NCBI GenBank assembly: GCA_905480295.1
Contig: CAJQPW010000054.1
Location: forward strand, 1-35,611
Reading direction: 5' to 3'
Source of the DNA: an uncultured Rhizobiaceae group bacterium
Lineage (GTDB): Bacteria; Pseudomonadota; Alphaproteobacteria; Rhizobiales; Rhizobiaceae
Length of the DNA: 35,611 bases
The notes under the pieces: model-generated
Database searches by the model: none
What the model saw: the letters and a program-made list of their open reading frames with translations, nothing else
What the model was told of the DNA's origin: nothing
In this document: piece after piece, positions 24,248-32,200 of the stretch
Position numbering within the stretch: position 1 is the first letter of the stretch
Layout of the letters: the number at the start of each line of letters is the position of its first letter
Made by a program: the position numbers and the translations under genes

Positions 24248-25921
24248 ATGGTCACCCATGTATTTGACATGCTTGCACAGGTTTTTGCCCGTGAAGATGT
24301 CAACACCTGCTTTGCCCTGCTGGGCGATGCCAATATGAGTTTTGCCACCCGGCTGTCGGAATCCGGTTGTCGCATGATCTATGTGCGCCACGAACATTGT
24401 GCGGTTGCCGCGGCGATGGCCTATGCGCGCAAGACCGGATCGACCGGGGTCGCCACGGTGACCTGTGGCCCGGGACTGACCCAGTTGATGACCGCCCTGC
24501 CCGCTGCGGTTCGCGCTCACCTGCCCCTGGTCGTTCTGGCCGGGGAAGCGCCGCTGAAGAGCGGATGGTACAATCAGGCGATACAACAGGCACCGTTTGT
24601 TGAGGCGACCGGCGCTGCCTATCACAGCCTACACTGGCCTCAACGCATGCCCGTTGCAATCCGCGATGCCTTTCTTCAGGCCCAGCGGGAACGACGGCCA
24701 GTGGTAGTCGGCATACCTTTTGATTTGCAGGAACTTGAATGGTCGCCAACCGATCTGCCCCCACCGTCGCGCGACCTGCTGCCGCACAGATCGGCAATGC
24801 CTGCCAATGCACAGGATCTCGCCCACGCGGCGCTGCTGATCGGTGCTGCCGAACGAATCGTGGTGATGGCCGGGATGGGCGCTGTTGAAGCGGATGCGGG
24901 TGACGCCTGTCGCCAGCTGGCAGAACGGTGTGACGGGTTGCTGGCGACCTCGCTTCCGGCGCGTGGACTGTTTCATGATGATCCGTTTTCCATCGGCATT
25001 GCCGGGGGCTTTTCTTCACAGATGGCCCGCCAGTGCCTCGAACAATCGGATCTGATCATCGCGGTTGGCTGTTCGCTTGCGCAGCACAATTCCGACAGTG
25101 GAAAACTGTGGGAGCCTGCCAATGTATTGCAGATTGATGTGGACCCGGTTGCAACCAATCAGGGGCGGGTCGTTGCGTTCCATCACATGCGGGCGGATGC
25201 CCATCTGGGTGTAAGCGGCCTGCTGGAGTACCTGACGCCGCGCCCGGCGCGCTGGCGGACGCCGGAACTGGCCCAGGCCCTGTCCGACACAGCGGCTGAT
25301 GATTTTGACTATCCCGATGATCCTCCCTTTTTCGATCCCCGTGCGGTTGTCGAACGGTTGGAAACCGTGCTGCCGCAGGACTGGGAACTGGTCAATTCAT
25401 CCGGCCATTGTTCATATTTTTTCGCGCAGATGCCATCACGACCCAATAGGAACTTTCTCACCATTCGCGAATTTGGTGCCATTGGTAACGGCATATCATT
25501 TGCCATGGGTGTCGCCGCCGCGCGTCCGGACAGCCCGGTGGTTCTGTTTGATGGCGATGGCAGTCTGCTGATGCATGTGCAGGAGTTGGAGACCATCCTG
25601 CGTCACCGCATGAACATTCTCATCGTGGTGTTGAATGACGGCGGCTATGGTTCTGAAGTCCACAAATTGCGGGCAGAAGGTCTGGCGATTGACGGTGCCG
25701 CGTTTGGCCGAACCGATCTGGCCGCGATCGCCCGGGGCTTCGGGGCAACCGGAGTGGCGGTCAAAGACCTGGATGACCTCGATCAACTGACTGCCGATTT
25801 TGCCGAACAGGGCGGCCTCACGGTCTGGGATTTCCAGGTTTCCGATCAGGTCGTTTCACCGGTAATCCGGCGTTCCCACGCCAAACCCGCCCCATCTTCA
25901 TCAGGAGATCGCCCGTCATGA
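24248..25921 (+). CDS. ThDP-dependent 2-oxoacid decarboxylase/synthase-like enzyme
   Basis: A 557-residue thiamine-diphosphate enzyme. The Pyr domain has FALLGDANM and the catalytic Glu E49 ([15 protein letters not shown]), then [21 protein letters not shown]. The central domain has [11 protein letters not shown]. The PP domain has GDGS at 436-439, followed by [24 protein letters not shown] for Mg/ThDP binding. It is only broadly related to acetolactate synthase and benzoylformate decarboxylase types; the substrate is unassigned. It is in one operon with the isomerase (7-base gap) and the 2-hydroxyacid dehydrogenase, whose ATG overlaps its stop as ATGA. That linkage suggests it handles a 2-oxoacid derived from the tricarboxylate pathway. 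ATG 24248 is preferred over an upstream in-frame start inside prpF. Confidence 0.82.
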   Translation: MVTHVFDMLAQVFAREDVNTCFALLGDANMSFATRLSESGCRMIYVRHEHCAVAAAMAYARKTGSTGVATVTCGPGLTQLMTALPAAVRAHLPLVVLAGEAPLKSGWYNQAIQQAPFVEATGAAYHSLHWPQRMPVAIRDAFLQAQRERRPVVVGIPFDLQELEWSPTDLPPPSRDLLPHRSAMPANAQDLAHAALLIGAAERIVVMAGMGAVEADAGDACRQLAERCDGLLATSLPARGLFHDDPFSIGIAGGFSSQMARQCLEQSDLIIAVGCSLAQHNSDSGKLWEPANVLQIDVDPVATNQGRVVAFHHMRADAHLGVSGLLEYLTPRPARWRTPELAQALSDTAADDFDYPDDPPFFDPRAVVERLETVLPQDWELVNSSGHCSYFFAQMPSRPNRNFLTIREFGAIGNGISFAMGVAAARPDSPVVLFDGDGSLLMHVQELETILRHRMNILIVVLNDGGYGSEVHKLRAEGLAIDGAAFGRTDLAAIARGFGATGVAVKDLDDLDQLTADFAEQGGLTVWDFQVSDQVVSPVIRRSHAKPAPSSSGDRPS

Positions 25922-26907
25922 AGGTGACAATCCTGGATGACTATTTCGACACGTTGAAAACCCTGCCGTGTTTTGCGCGCCTGTCGGATCACGACGTCAC
26001 CATATTCAATGACCATGTGCAGAACACGGATGCCCTGGCAGAACGCCTGAAAGACACCGAAGCTCTTGTCCTGTTTCGGGAGCGCACCAAAATTCAGGGT
26101 GAGCTTCTCGACCGTTTGCCCAATCTGAAACTGATCAGCCAACGCAGCGTCTATCCGCATGTTGATGTTGAGGCCTGCACCCGCAACGGGGTTCTGCTTT
26201 GTTCAAACATGCACAAGGGAACGCCATCTTTTGCAGCGGCTGAACTGACATTTGCGCTTATTCTGGCGGCCATGCGCCAGATTCCACAGCAGATGGCGGC
26301 GCTGCAGGCCGGCACCTGGCAGATCGGCGTCGGGCACACCGTTCAGGGCAAGCAGCTGGGCATTTACTCCTATGGCCGAATTGGTGAGGCCGTCGCCCGT
26401 TATGGCGAGGCCTTTGGCATGAAGATTGTGGTCTTTGGTGGTGATGAGTCCTGCGCCCGTGCAGCGGCCGACGGATTTTCCATTGCCAAAAGCCGCGAGG
26501 CTTTTTTTGAAGAATGTGATATAATTTCCCTGCATATTCGTCTTCATCCAGCCACCACCGGTCTGGTCCGAGGTGATGATCTGAGCCGCATGAAACCTTC
26601 CGCCCTGCTGGTCAATACAAGCCGGGCCGGGTTGATTGAAGACGGCGCACTGGTGACGGCCCTGCAACAGGGGAGACCCGGCATGGCAGCGGTTGATGTC
26701 TACGAAGAAGAACCGGTGCTCGGGGGTAAGCATCCGCTTCTGGCGATGCCAAACGTGGTCTGCACACCGCATATTGGCTTTGTCAGCCACGAGGAATATG
26801 AGACCCAATTCAGCGACATTTTCGATCAGATCGTGGCATTTGATCGCGGCCAGCCGCTGCACATGGTCAACAGCGCGGTCTGGGAACAATCTGCAGCCGC
26901 ACGCTGA
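25918..26907 (+). CDS. D-2-hydroxyacid dehydrogenase family protein
   Basis: A 329-residue NAD(P)-dependent enzyme of the D-isomer-specific 2-hydroxyacid dehydrogenase family. The catalytic residues are R236 ([13 protein letters not shown]), E265 (DVYEEEP) and H285 (CTPHIGF). The N-terminal substrate domain has [15 protein letters not shown]. The nucleotide-binding glycine motif is altered: GIYSYGRIG (148-156) has Ser151 where the first Gly of GxGxxG is usual. The family reduces 2-oxoacids to D-2-hydroxyacids or oxidises D-3-phosphoglycerate-like substrates. ATGA overlap with the ThDP gene shows coupling. It is the last gene of the operon and converges on the isomerase gene at 26999. Confidence 0.86.
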   Translation: MKVTILDDYFDTLKTLPCFARLSDHDVTIFNDHVQNTDALAERLKDTEALVLFRERTKIQGELLDRLPNLKLISQRSVYPHVDVEACTRNGVLLCSNMHKGTPSFAAAELTFALILAAMRQIPQQMAALQAGTWQIGVGHTVQGKQLGIYSYGRIGEAVARYGEAFGMKIVVFGGDESCARAAADGFSIAKSREAFFEECDIISLHIRLHPATTGLVRGDDLSRMKPSALLVNTSRAGLIEDGALVTALQQGRPGMAAVDVYEEEPVLGGKHPLLAMPNVVCTPHIGFVSHEEYETQFSDIFDQIVAFDRGQPLHMVNSAVWEQSAAAR

Positions 26908-26998
26908 TTGACGGAACGCGGAGGCATTTTGGTGCCCGAAGCGCTTCCTGCCGTATCATCCGCAATCGCGTGCGCGCACCAGAATTCTTCGTCTGCCC

Positions 26999-27598
26999 CT
27001 ATCGCACCACGCCATATTTCCGCCAGGACACCGCATCGTCCAGCCGGTCATCGCCCCAAAACACCTCCCCGTCGACAACGAAGGCAGGCGCGCCGAAAAC
27101 ACCAAGATCACGGCACTCAATGGTTTGCTGCACCAGTGCTTCTTCAATTTCTGCAGACCGGGCAATTTCAAGCACCCGTTGCGGTTGCTGGCCTGCCCGG
27201 CTCAGGGCTTGGGAAAGATTGGGTTCACTGCCTGCAGGCAGGCCATCGACAAACCATTGGCGGTAGGATTCGATCGTGTAGGTCTTGCCCCAGCCTTCGC
27301 GGTGTCCCAGCAGCGCCACCTGGTTGGCCAGAACCAGTTCCTGCAGCGGATAGGGAGCAGGCAGGGTGACAGGGAGTCCATATTTGGCGGCCCGGCGTTC
27401 GATATCGCGCCACATATAGGCGCTCTTTTCAGGCTTATTGGCAAACGGAATATTCTTCTGCTCAATCATTACCGCGCGCACATCAAAGGGACACCAGTTG
27501 AAGGTCACGCCGGATTGTTGCTCATAATCGTTCAGTCGCATGACGGTAAGATAGGAATAGGTGCTGCCGATGGAGTACCAGAAATCGATGGTCTTCAT
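26999..27598 (-). CDS. DsbA-family isomerase, 2-hydroxychromene-2-carboxylate isomerase-like
   Basis: A 199-residue thioredoxin-fold protein of the kappa-GST/HCCA isomerase group. IDFWYSIGSTYSYLTV carries the Ser (S12) that replaces the DsbA cysteine and activates glutathione. The C-terminal GVFGAPAFVVDGEVFWGDDRLDD is the family signature, with the cis-Pro in GAPAF. The known reaction is glutathione-dependent isomerisation in naphthalene degradation, but most members have unknown substrates. AAGGAG lies 8 bases before ATG 27598. It sits 26 bases downstream of the threonine dehydratase gene on the same strand, so both belong to one operon. Confidence 0.86.
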   Translation of the reverse strand: MKTIDFWYSIGSTYSYLTVMRLNDYEQQSGVTFNWCPFDVRAVMIEQKNIPFANKPEKSAYMWRDIERRAAKYGLPVTLPAPYPLQELVLANQVALLGHREGWGKTYTIESYRQWFVDGLPAGSEPNLSQALSRAGQQPQRVLEIARSAEIEEALVQQTIECRDLGVFGAPAFVVDGEVFWGDDRLDDAVSWRKYGVVR

Positions 27599-27624
27599 GC
27601 ATTACACTCCTTGCGGTTAATCGT

Positions 27625-28581
27625 TCACGCCGCCAGAATTCTGGTCAGCCTGTCGGCGTCGACATTGCCGCCACTTAATATCACTCCAACGCGTTTGCCC
27701 GCATTTTTTTCTTTTTCCTGCATCAACGCCGCCAGCGCCGCAGCCCCTGAAGGTTCGGCGACGTTGTGGGTTGCGCTGTAAAGGGTTCGCATCGCCTGTT
27801 TGATTGCATCGTCGGATATCTCCACCATGCGCTCGACCCGGGTGTTGATAAACTGCACCGCTTCCGCATTGGGTTCACGGACGGCAATGCCCTCAGCGAT
27901 TGTATCGATGCGGTTGATCGGCACTGGCCGGTCCTGGGCAAATGACAACGCGTATGAATTGGCACCGGTTGGCACCACACCGATGATCTTCGTCTTCAGA
28001 CCAAGCAGGTCGCGCGCTGTGATAACACCACAGATTCCCGAACCGAGACCGATGGGCACATAGACTGCATCCAGTTCACCGGCTGCATCAAACAGTTCAT
28101 GGGCATAGGTTGCCACACCCATCACCAGGTCGCGGTGAAAAGAGGCGATCATGTGCAGATTGCGTTCGGCGGCCATCTGTTCAGCCACCTGTTTGGCAAC
28201 ATTAAAATCATCACCCGTCTCAACCAGTTCGGCACCCAGCGCCCGCATCGACGCGTTTTTTCCAAGAGCGTTGGTGGTCGGGACAACGACGGTTGCCGCA
28301 ATGCCCTCGCGACCGGCGGCAAAAGGAACCGACTGGCCATGATTGCCGGTTGAAGCGGTAATGACCCCACCGCGGTGACCGTCGCGGACGCGGCGGCGCA
28401 TATAGACCAGTCCCCCGCGCACCTTAAAGGCGCCGGTCGGCGTGTGGTTTTCGTGCTTCAGCCAGACTTCGCACCCCATTTCCTGGCACAGCAGCGGCCA
28501 GCGGTGCTGCAACGTGGGTTGCAGCGTTTCGTAAACAATCGAACGGGCATCATCGAATTCTGTTTGGGTTATTGGTTTCAT
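27625..28581 (-). CDS. Threonine dehydratase-like PLP enzyme
   Basis: A 318-residue fold-type II PLP enzyme that deaminates threonine, serine or a 3-hydroxyamino acid to a 2-oxoacid through an enamine. The PLP lysine is K53 in TGAFKVRGG. STGNHGQSVPFAA binds the cofactor phosphate or substrate, and GLGSGICGV and ILSGGNVD complete the pocket. There is no C-terminal ACT domain, so it is of the short, catabolic TdcB type. ATG 28581 starts at MKPITQ, with a weak GGA upstream. Its neighbours include RidA, which removes reactive enamines released by this enzyme class. It is divergent from the Rieske operon. Confidence 0.85.
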   Translation of the reverse strand: MKPITQTEFDDARSIVYETLQPTLQHRWPLLCQEMGCEVWLKHENHTPTGAFKVRGGLVYMRRRVRDGHRGGVITASTGNHGQSVPFAAGREGIAATVVVPTTNALGKNASMRALGAELVETGDDFNVAKQVAEQMAAERNLHMIASFHRDLVMGVATYAHELFDAAGELDAVYVPIGLGSGICGVITARDLLGLKTKIIGVVPTGANSYALSFAQDRPVPINRIDTIAEGIAVREPNAEAVQFINTRVERMVEISDDAIKQAMRTLYSATHNVAEPSGAAALAALMQEKEKNAGKRVGVILSGGNVDADRLTRILAA

Positions 28582-28699
28582 CGAAACATCCAGACGGCAG
28601 CAATGGGGAATTCCCAACCCTAATCCGACTGCCTGTCAATGTTGATCATCCCAAGACCAATGATCCATTGAGAAGCTTTGTCCTTGGACGAGATGGGTT

Positions 28700-28722
28700 T
28701 TGATTAGATTTTGGCTAATCAA
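28700..28722. promoter_or_regulatory. LysR-type operator candidate TTGATTAG-N7-CTAATCAA
   Basis: TTGATTAG (28700-28707), spacer ATTTTGG, CTAATCAA (28715-28722) is a perfect 8-bp dyad. The core contains T-N11-A (ATTAG-N7-CTAAT), the classic LysR-type box. It lies about 158 bases upstream of the Rieske ATG and in the region shared with the divergent dehydratase gene. A site with the same outer half-sites lies upstream of lysR at 31191-31212. Confidence 0.6.
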
Positions 28723-28822
28723 TGGCCTTGTTATTGGTACTTTATTCGGCAATTCTTCTGCGGGATCATGGGTGATCATGGCACTGTATCGGTCATCGCA
28801 AAGCCCACAGGGGTCCGAGCCG

Positions 28823-28841
28823 GTGATGGTGCCACCATCAC
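28823..28841. promoter_or_regulatory. 19-base near-perfect palindrome in the Rieske leader
   Basis: GTGATGGTG (28823-28831), a central C, and CACCATCAC (28833-28841) form a 9-bp dyad ending 39 bases before the Rieske ATG. As DNA it resembles a repressor operator; as RNA it could form an 8-bp hairpin with a 3-base loop. Its half-sites are unlike the LysR-type site at 28700, so a second regulator is possible. Confidence 0.45.
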
Positions 28842-28880
28842 GTGGAATAATGATCTTCAGCAAACTGCGGAGTGCGTTCG

Positions 28881-30011
28881 ATGTCTGACACTTTTCCCAA
28901 TCCGGTTCAGGAACTGCAGTTGAACGCCAAGGTGCCGTTCGAGCAGGCCCATGCCATGCCGAAAAGCGTCTACACATCGACTGATTTTCTCGAGCAGGAA
29001 ATTGAAAACATCTTCAAGAAAGACTGGTTCTGTGCCGGACGCGCATCCTCCCTGCCCAATCCGGGGGACTACACGACCCTTGAACTCGCCGGTCAGCCGA
29101 TCATGGTAATCCGCGACCGGGACGGTAATCTGCGCGCCCAGTCCAATGTCTGCCTGCACCGCATGTCGACATTGCTGACGGGACGCGGCAACACGCGATC
29201 GATCGTCTGTCCCTATCACGCCTGGACCTACAATCTGGATGGGTCGTTACGCGGTGCCCCGGCCATGGGCAAAAACGATGCCTTCTGCAAGGACCAGTTG
29301 AAACTGCCGACCGTACGCTGTGAGGAATGGCTGGGCTGGATCATGGTGTCTCTCAACGCCGAGGCCCCATCCGCGGCCCGGTCGCTGGGTGGCGTCGAAG
29401 ACATGGTCGCTGACTACCAGATGGAAAATTATACGGAGACCTTTTTTGAAACCCATGTCTGGGACACCAACTGGAAGATCCTGGCTGAAAATTTCATGGA
29501 GAGTTATCACCTGCCGGTCTGCCACGCGGGCACAATTGGCGGACTGTCAAAGCTGGATGAAATGATTTGTCCGCCGGGCCTGCCGGCTTTCAACTATCAT
29601 ACGATCCTGAAGGACGAGACGTTGAAAATAGCCCTCGCCCACCCCGACAACAAACGCATGAAAGGTGACCGCCGGCGCACCACCTATCTGCTGGCGATTT
29701 ATCCCAGCCTGCTGATCACGCTCACCCCCGGCTATTTCTGGTACCTGTCGCTGCACCCGAGAGGCGTCAACAAGGTGCAGATATATTTCGGTGGTGGCAT
29801 GTCGCCGGAATATGTCAATGACCCGAATGCGCAGGAAAGCTTCAAACAGCTCAAGGCCCTGCTGGATGACGTCAATGTCGAAGACATGGGCTGCACCGAA
29901 AAAGTCTATCGCGGCCTGTGTTCCGGTCTGGCCACACCCGGTCCGCTTTCGCATCTGGAACGGCCCAATTACGACTTTGCTCAATATCTGTCGCAACGCA
30001 TATGCCCGTGA
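28881..30011 (+). CDS. Rieske oxygenase alpha subunit (aromatic-ring-hydroxylating/N-demethylating type)
   Basis: A 376-residue Rieske non-haem iron oxygenase. The [2Fe-2S] ligands are C91 and H93 (NVCLHRMS), C110 and H113 (VCPYHAW). The mononuclear iron site has H210 and H215 in LAENFMESYHLPVCHAG, and an acidic segment (NVEDMGCTE) may supply the Asp. Single-subunit Rieske oxygenases of this size include glycine betaine and carnitine monooxygenases and stachydrine demethylase, and also aromatic dioxygenases. The substrate is unknown. No ferredoxin or reductase gene is in the window, so the partner is encoded elsewhere. CGGAG at 28868-28872 precedes ATG 28881. It is followed by ridA and DUF1028 genes. 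Confidence 0.88.
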   Translation: MSDTFPNPVQELQLNAKVPFEQAHAMPKSVYTSTDFLEQEIENIFKKDWFCAGRASSLPNPGDYTTLELAGQPIMVIRDRDGNLRAQSNVCLHRMSTLLTGRGNTRSIVCPYHAWTYNLDGSLRGAPAMGKNDAFCKDQLKLPTVRCEEWLGWIMVSLNAEAPSAARSLGGVEDMVADYQMENYTETFFETHVWDTNWKILAENFMESYHLPVCHAGTIGGLSKLDEMICPPGLPAFNYHTILKDETLKIALAHPDNKRMKGDRRRTTYLLAIYPSLLITLTPGYFWYLSLHPRGVNKVQIYFGGGMSPEYVNDPNAQESFKQLKALLDDVNVEDMGCTEKVYRGLCSGLATPGPLSHLERPNYDFAQYLSQRICP

Positions 30012-30084
30012 TACCTGTCACCCGGGCACCCGCTCATCTTAACCACGGCTTCACAGCACACAGTTCAAATTGAAACGGCTCTCC

Positions 30085-30510
30085 ATGATTCACAAGCGCA
30101 TCAGAACATTCAACACAAGCGACACCTATCCGGAACAGAATCTCGACAACGATCTGGCACAGGCGGTGGTTGCCCGCGGCACCACGATATTCCTGCGCGG
30201 CCAATGCCCGCAGAACCTCGACGATGCGGCCAATATCGAAAGCCATGACCCCGTCGAGCAGACCCACAAGGTGATGCAGAACATCAAACAGCTGATCGAA
30301 GAGTGTGGCGGCACCATGGAGCACCTGGTCAAAGTGGTGGTTTACATCACCGACGTACGCCATCGCGAAGCGGTGTACCGGACCATGGGTGAATACATAA
30401 AGGGCGTTCACCCCGTATCCACCGGGCTGGTGGTGCAGGCGCTTGCCCGCCCCGAATGGCTGGTGGAAATTGACGGCACGGCAGTTATTCCCGATGCAGG
30501 TGATTCATGA
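30085..30510 (+). CDS. RidA-family protein (enamine/imine deaminase)
   Basis: A 141-residue YjgF/YER057c/UK114 protein. The Rid core is recognisable: GTTIFLRGQCPQ, QTHKVMQNIKQLIEECGGTMEHLVKVVVYITDVRHREAVYRTM and the final LARPEWLVEIDGTAVIP, with an Arg in the position that contacts the carboxylate. RidA proteins hydrolyse reactive 2-aminoacrylate-type enamines produced by PLP dehydratases, which fits the threonine dehydratase nearby; others act in catabolic pathways. ATG 30085 begins MIHKRIRTFN; its ribosome-binding site is poor and it lies 73 bases after the Rieske stop. Its TGA overlaps the next ATG as ATGA. Confidence 0.87.
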   Translation: MIHKRIRTFNTSDTYPEQNLDNDLAQAVVARGTTIFLRGQCPQNLDDAANIESHDPVEQTHKVMQNIKQLIEECGGTMEHLVKVVVYITDVRHREAVYRTMGEYIKGVHPVSTGLVVQALARPEWLVEIDGTAVIPDAGDS

Positions 30511-31181
30511 CTTTTTCCCTTGTTGCCCGCTGCCGTGAAACCGGCATGTTCGGTGTTGCCATATCATCGTCTTCACCGGCAGTTGCTGCCCGTTGCTCCT
30601 ATGCCCGCGCCGGTGTTGGTGCGGTCGCCAGTCAGAACATCACCGATCCCACCCTCGGCAGCCGCGGGCTGGACCTGCTGTCCAACGGCGCCAGCGCAGG
30701 TGAGACAATTGCCGTGCTGAAACGGACCGGTGCCCATATCGACTTCCGCCAGGTGCTGGTTGTCGATGATACAGGCGGCACGGCCATCCATTCAGGTTCC
30801 CAGGCCCTGGGCATATGGTCTGAGGCCCGGGCCAATGATGTTGCCAGTGGTGGCAACCTGCTCGCCGATGCGCAGGTGCCACAGGCCATTGTCGACGGAT
30901 TTCTTGCCAGCCAGGGCCATCTCGGTGATCGCCTGATTGCCGCCATGCGGGCCGGGCTCGCAGCCGGTGGCGAAGCGGGTCCGGTACATTCAGCAGGCAT
31001 GAAGCTTGTCGACCGGGTTTCCTGGCCGGTCGCCGACCTGCGCTGCGACTGGACCGAAGATTGCCCCATCGAGGCGGTGGCCACGGCGTGGGACGTCTAC
31101 AAACCACAGCTTGACGCCTATCTGCAGCGCGCCATCGATCCGCGTGAAGCGCCCAGTTATGGCGTGGCGGGAGACGAATAA
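30507..31181 (+). CDS. DUF1028-family protein (putative Ntn-hydrolase-like)
   Basis: A 224-residue protein with the DUF1028 N-terminus MTFSLVARCRETGMFGVAISSSSPAVAARC followed by AGVGAVASQNITDPTLG. Family members are predicted to have an Ntn-hydrolase-like fold and often occur beside RidA, M20 peptidases and amino-acid catabolic genes, as here. No reaction is established. The start overlaps the ridA stop by 4 bases (ATGA), so translation is coupled. A hairpin and an operator-like site follow its stop immediately. Confidence 0.87.
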   Translation: MTFSLVARCRETGMFGVAISSSSPAVAARCSYARAGVGAVASQNITDPTLGSRGLDLLSNGASAGETIAVLKRTGAHIDFRQVLVVDDTGGTAIHSGSQALGIWSEARANDVASGGNLLADAQVPQAIVDGFLASQGHLGDRLIAAMRAGLAAGGEAGPVHSAGMKLVDRVSWPVADLRCDWTEDCPIEAVATAWDVYKPQLDAYLQRAIDPREAPSYGVAGDE

Positions 31182-31183
31182 GA

Positions 31184-31212
31184 CCGCCAATTGATATTGG
31201 CGGATAATCAAT
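31184..31212. promoter_or_regulatory. Hairpin plus TTGAT-N11-ATCAA site upstream of lysR
   Basis: CCGCCAAT (31184-31191), TGAT, ATTGGCGG (31196-31203) is a perfect 8-bp stem with a 4-base loop, 2 bases after the DUF1028 stop. It lacks a T-run, so it is a poor terminator. Overlapping it, TTGAT (31191-31195) and ATCAA (31207-31211) repeat the outer half-sites of the 28700-28722 dyad, and both sites end in TAATCAATG. It lies about 50-70 bases before the lysR ATG, which suits autoregulation. Confidence 0.5.
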
Positions 31213-31261
31213 GATATTTTGGTCCGACGCCCCCAACCACTCCTGATGCAACGGATACGGA

Positions 31262-32191
31262 ATGCCCATTCGATTCACCCTGCGCCAGTTGGAGTATTTT
31301 GTCGCCGTGGGGGAAACTGGCAGCATTTCCCACGCGGCTGAAAAAATGAACGTTTCCCCGCCCTCGGTTTCCACGTCGATTTCTCAACTGGAAGCTGAAT
31401 TCGGGGTCCAGTTGTTCATTCGAAAACATGCCCATGGCCTGTCGCTGACCAATGGCGGGCGGCGTTTTCTGGCAGAAGCGAAAGACTTTCTGGAATCCGC
31501 AGAAGGCCTGCGCAACCTGGCAAGTGATATATCAGAGACGATCAGCGGCCCGCTGGGCATCGGCTGTTTCAAGACCTTTGCACCGATTATCCTGCCCGAA
31601 TTGCGCCAGCAGTTTCAGCAGGAATATCCCGATGTTCAGATCCGTCAGGTTGAAGGGGATCAGGCGAAGCTACTTGAGGGCATTCAAAATGCCGAACTTG
31701 ATGTCTGCCTGACCTATGATCTGGGCATTCCAGGTGATGTGGAATTTGTCGCCCTAGCCGCACTGCCACCCTACGTGATGCTGGCCGCCTCCCACCCGCT
31801 GGCGGGACAGGCCGGCATTTCGCCTGAAGAATTGCAGAAAGAGAAGATGGTGCTGCTCGACCTGCCCCTGAGCACCGACTATTTTCTGTCGGCCTATCGC
31901 GAGGCCGGATTGCGCCCGACCATTGCGGAGCGCACCGAAGATCTGGCGCTTGTGCGCAGCATGGTGGCCAATGGGTTTGGGTATTCGCTCGCCAATATCC
32001 GCAGCCGTACCAATCTCTCACCCGACGGGAAACCGCTGAAATTCGTCCCGCTGATTGGCGGACCAAGACCATTGCGGCTCGGCATTGTCACGGGTCGTGA
32101 AGCAAGAAAGCGGCGCATTGTTCGCGCCTTTGACGAACATTGCCGCACCTTCATCCGCCAGGATCAGATCCCCGGTCTGATCATGCCGTGA
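31262..32191 (+). CDS. LysR-family transcriptional regulator
   Basis: A 309-residue LysR-type regulator. The winged helix-turn-helix is at residues 5-64: LRQLEYFVAVGETGSISHAAEKMNVSPPSVSTSISQLEAEFGVQLFIR. The C-terminal two-subdomain effector-binding region starts near 92 (SGPLGIGCFKTFAPIILPELRQQF). Such proteins bind T-N11-A sites and respond to a pathway metabolite. It is transcribed in the same direction as the Rieske-ridA-DUF1028 genes, 80 bases after them, and carries its own upstream site. It likely controls that operon and the divergent dehydratase. It converges on the ArgE-like gene with 9 bases between stops. Confidence 0.9.
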   Translation: MPIRFTLRQLEYFVAVGETGSISHAAEKMNVSPPSVSTSISQLEAEFGVQLFIRKHAHGLSLTNGGRRFLAEAKDFLESAEGLRNLASDISETISGPLGIGCFKTFAPIILPELRQQFQQEYPDVQIRQVEGDQAKLLEGIQNAELDVCLTYDLGIPGDVEFVALAALPPYVMLAASHPLAGQAGISPEELQKEKMVLLDLPLSTDYFLSAYREAGLRPTIAERTEDLALVRSMVANGFGYSLANIRSRTNLSPDGKPLKFVPLIGGPRPLRLGIVTGREARKRRIVRAFDEHCRTFIRQDQIPGLIMP

Positions 32192-32200
32192 CGGCAGGGT

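Larger units (their letters stand above)
28582..28880. promoter_or_regulatory. 299-base divergent region between threonine dehydratase and Rieske operon
   Basis: No credible gene lies here. It contains two clear dyads annotated separately (28700-28722 and 28823-28841) and short direct repeats of GATCATGG at about 28767-28782. It should hold promoters for both operons. Confidence 0.55.

Noticed and set aside
31184-31203. Intrinsic terminator after the DUF1028 gene
   Set aside because: The stem is good but no T-tract follows; overlap with the operator-like half-sites makes a regulatory role more likely.
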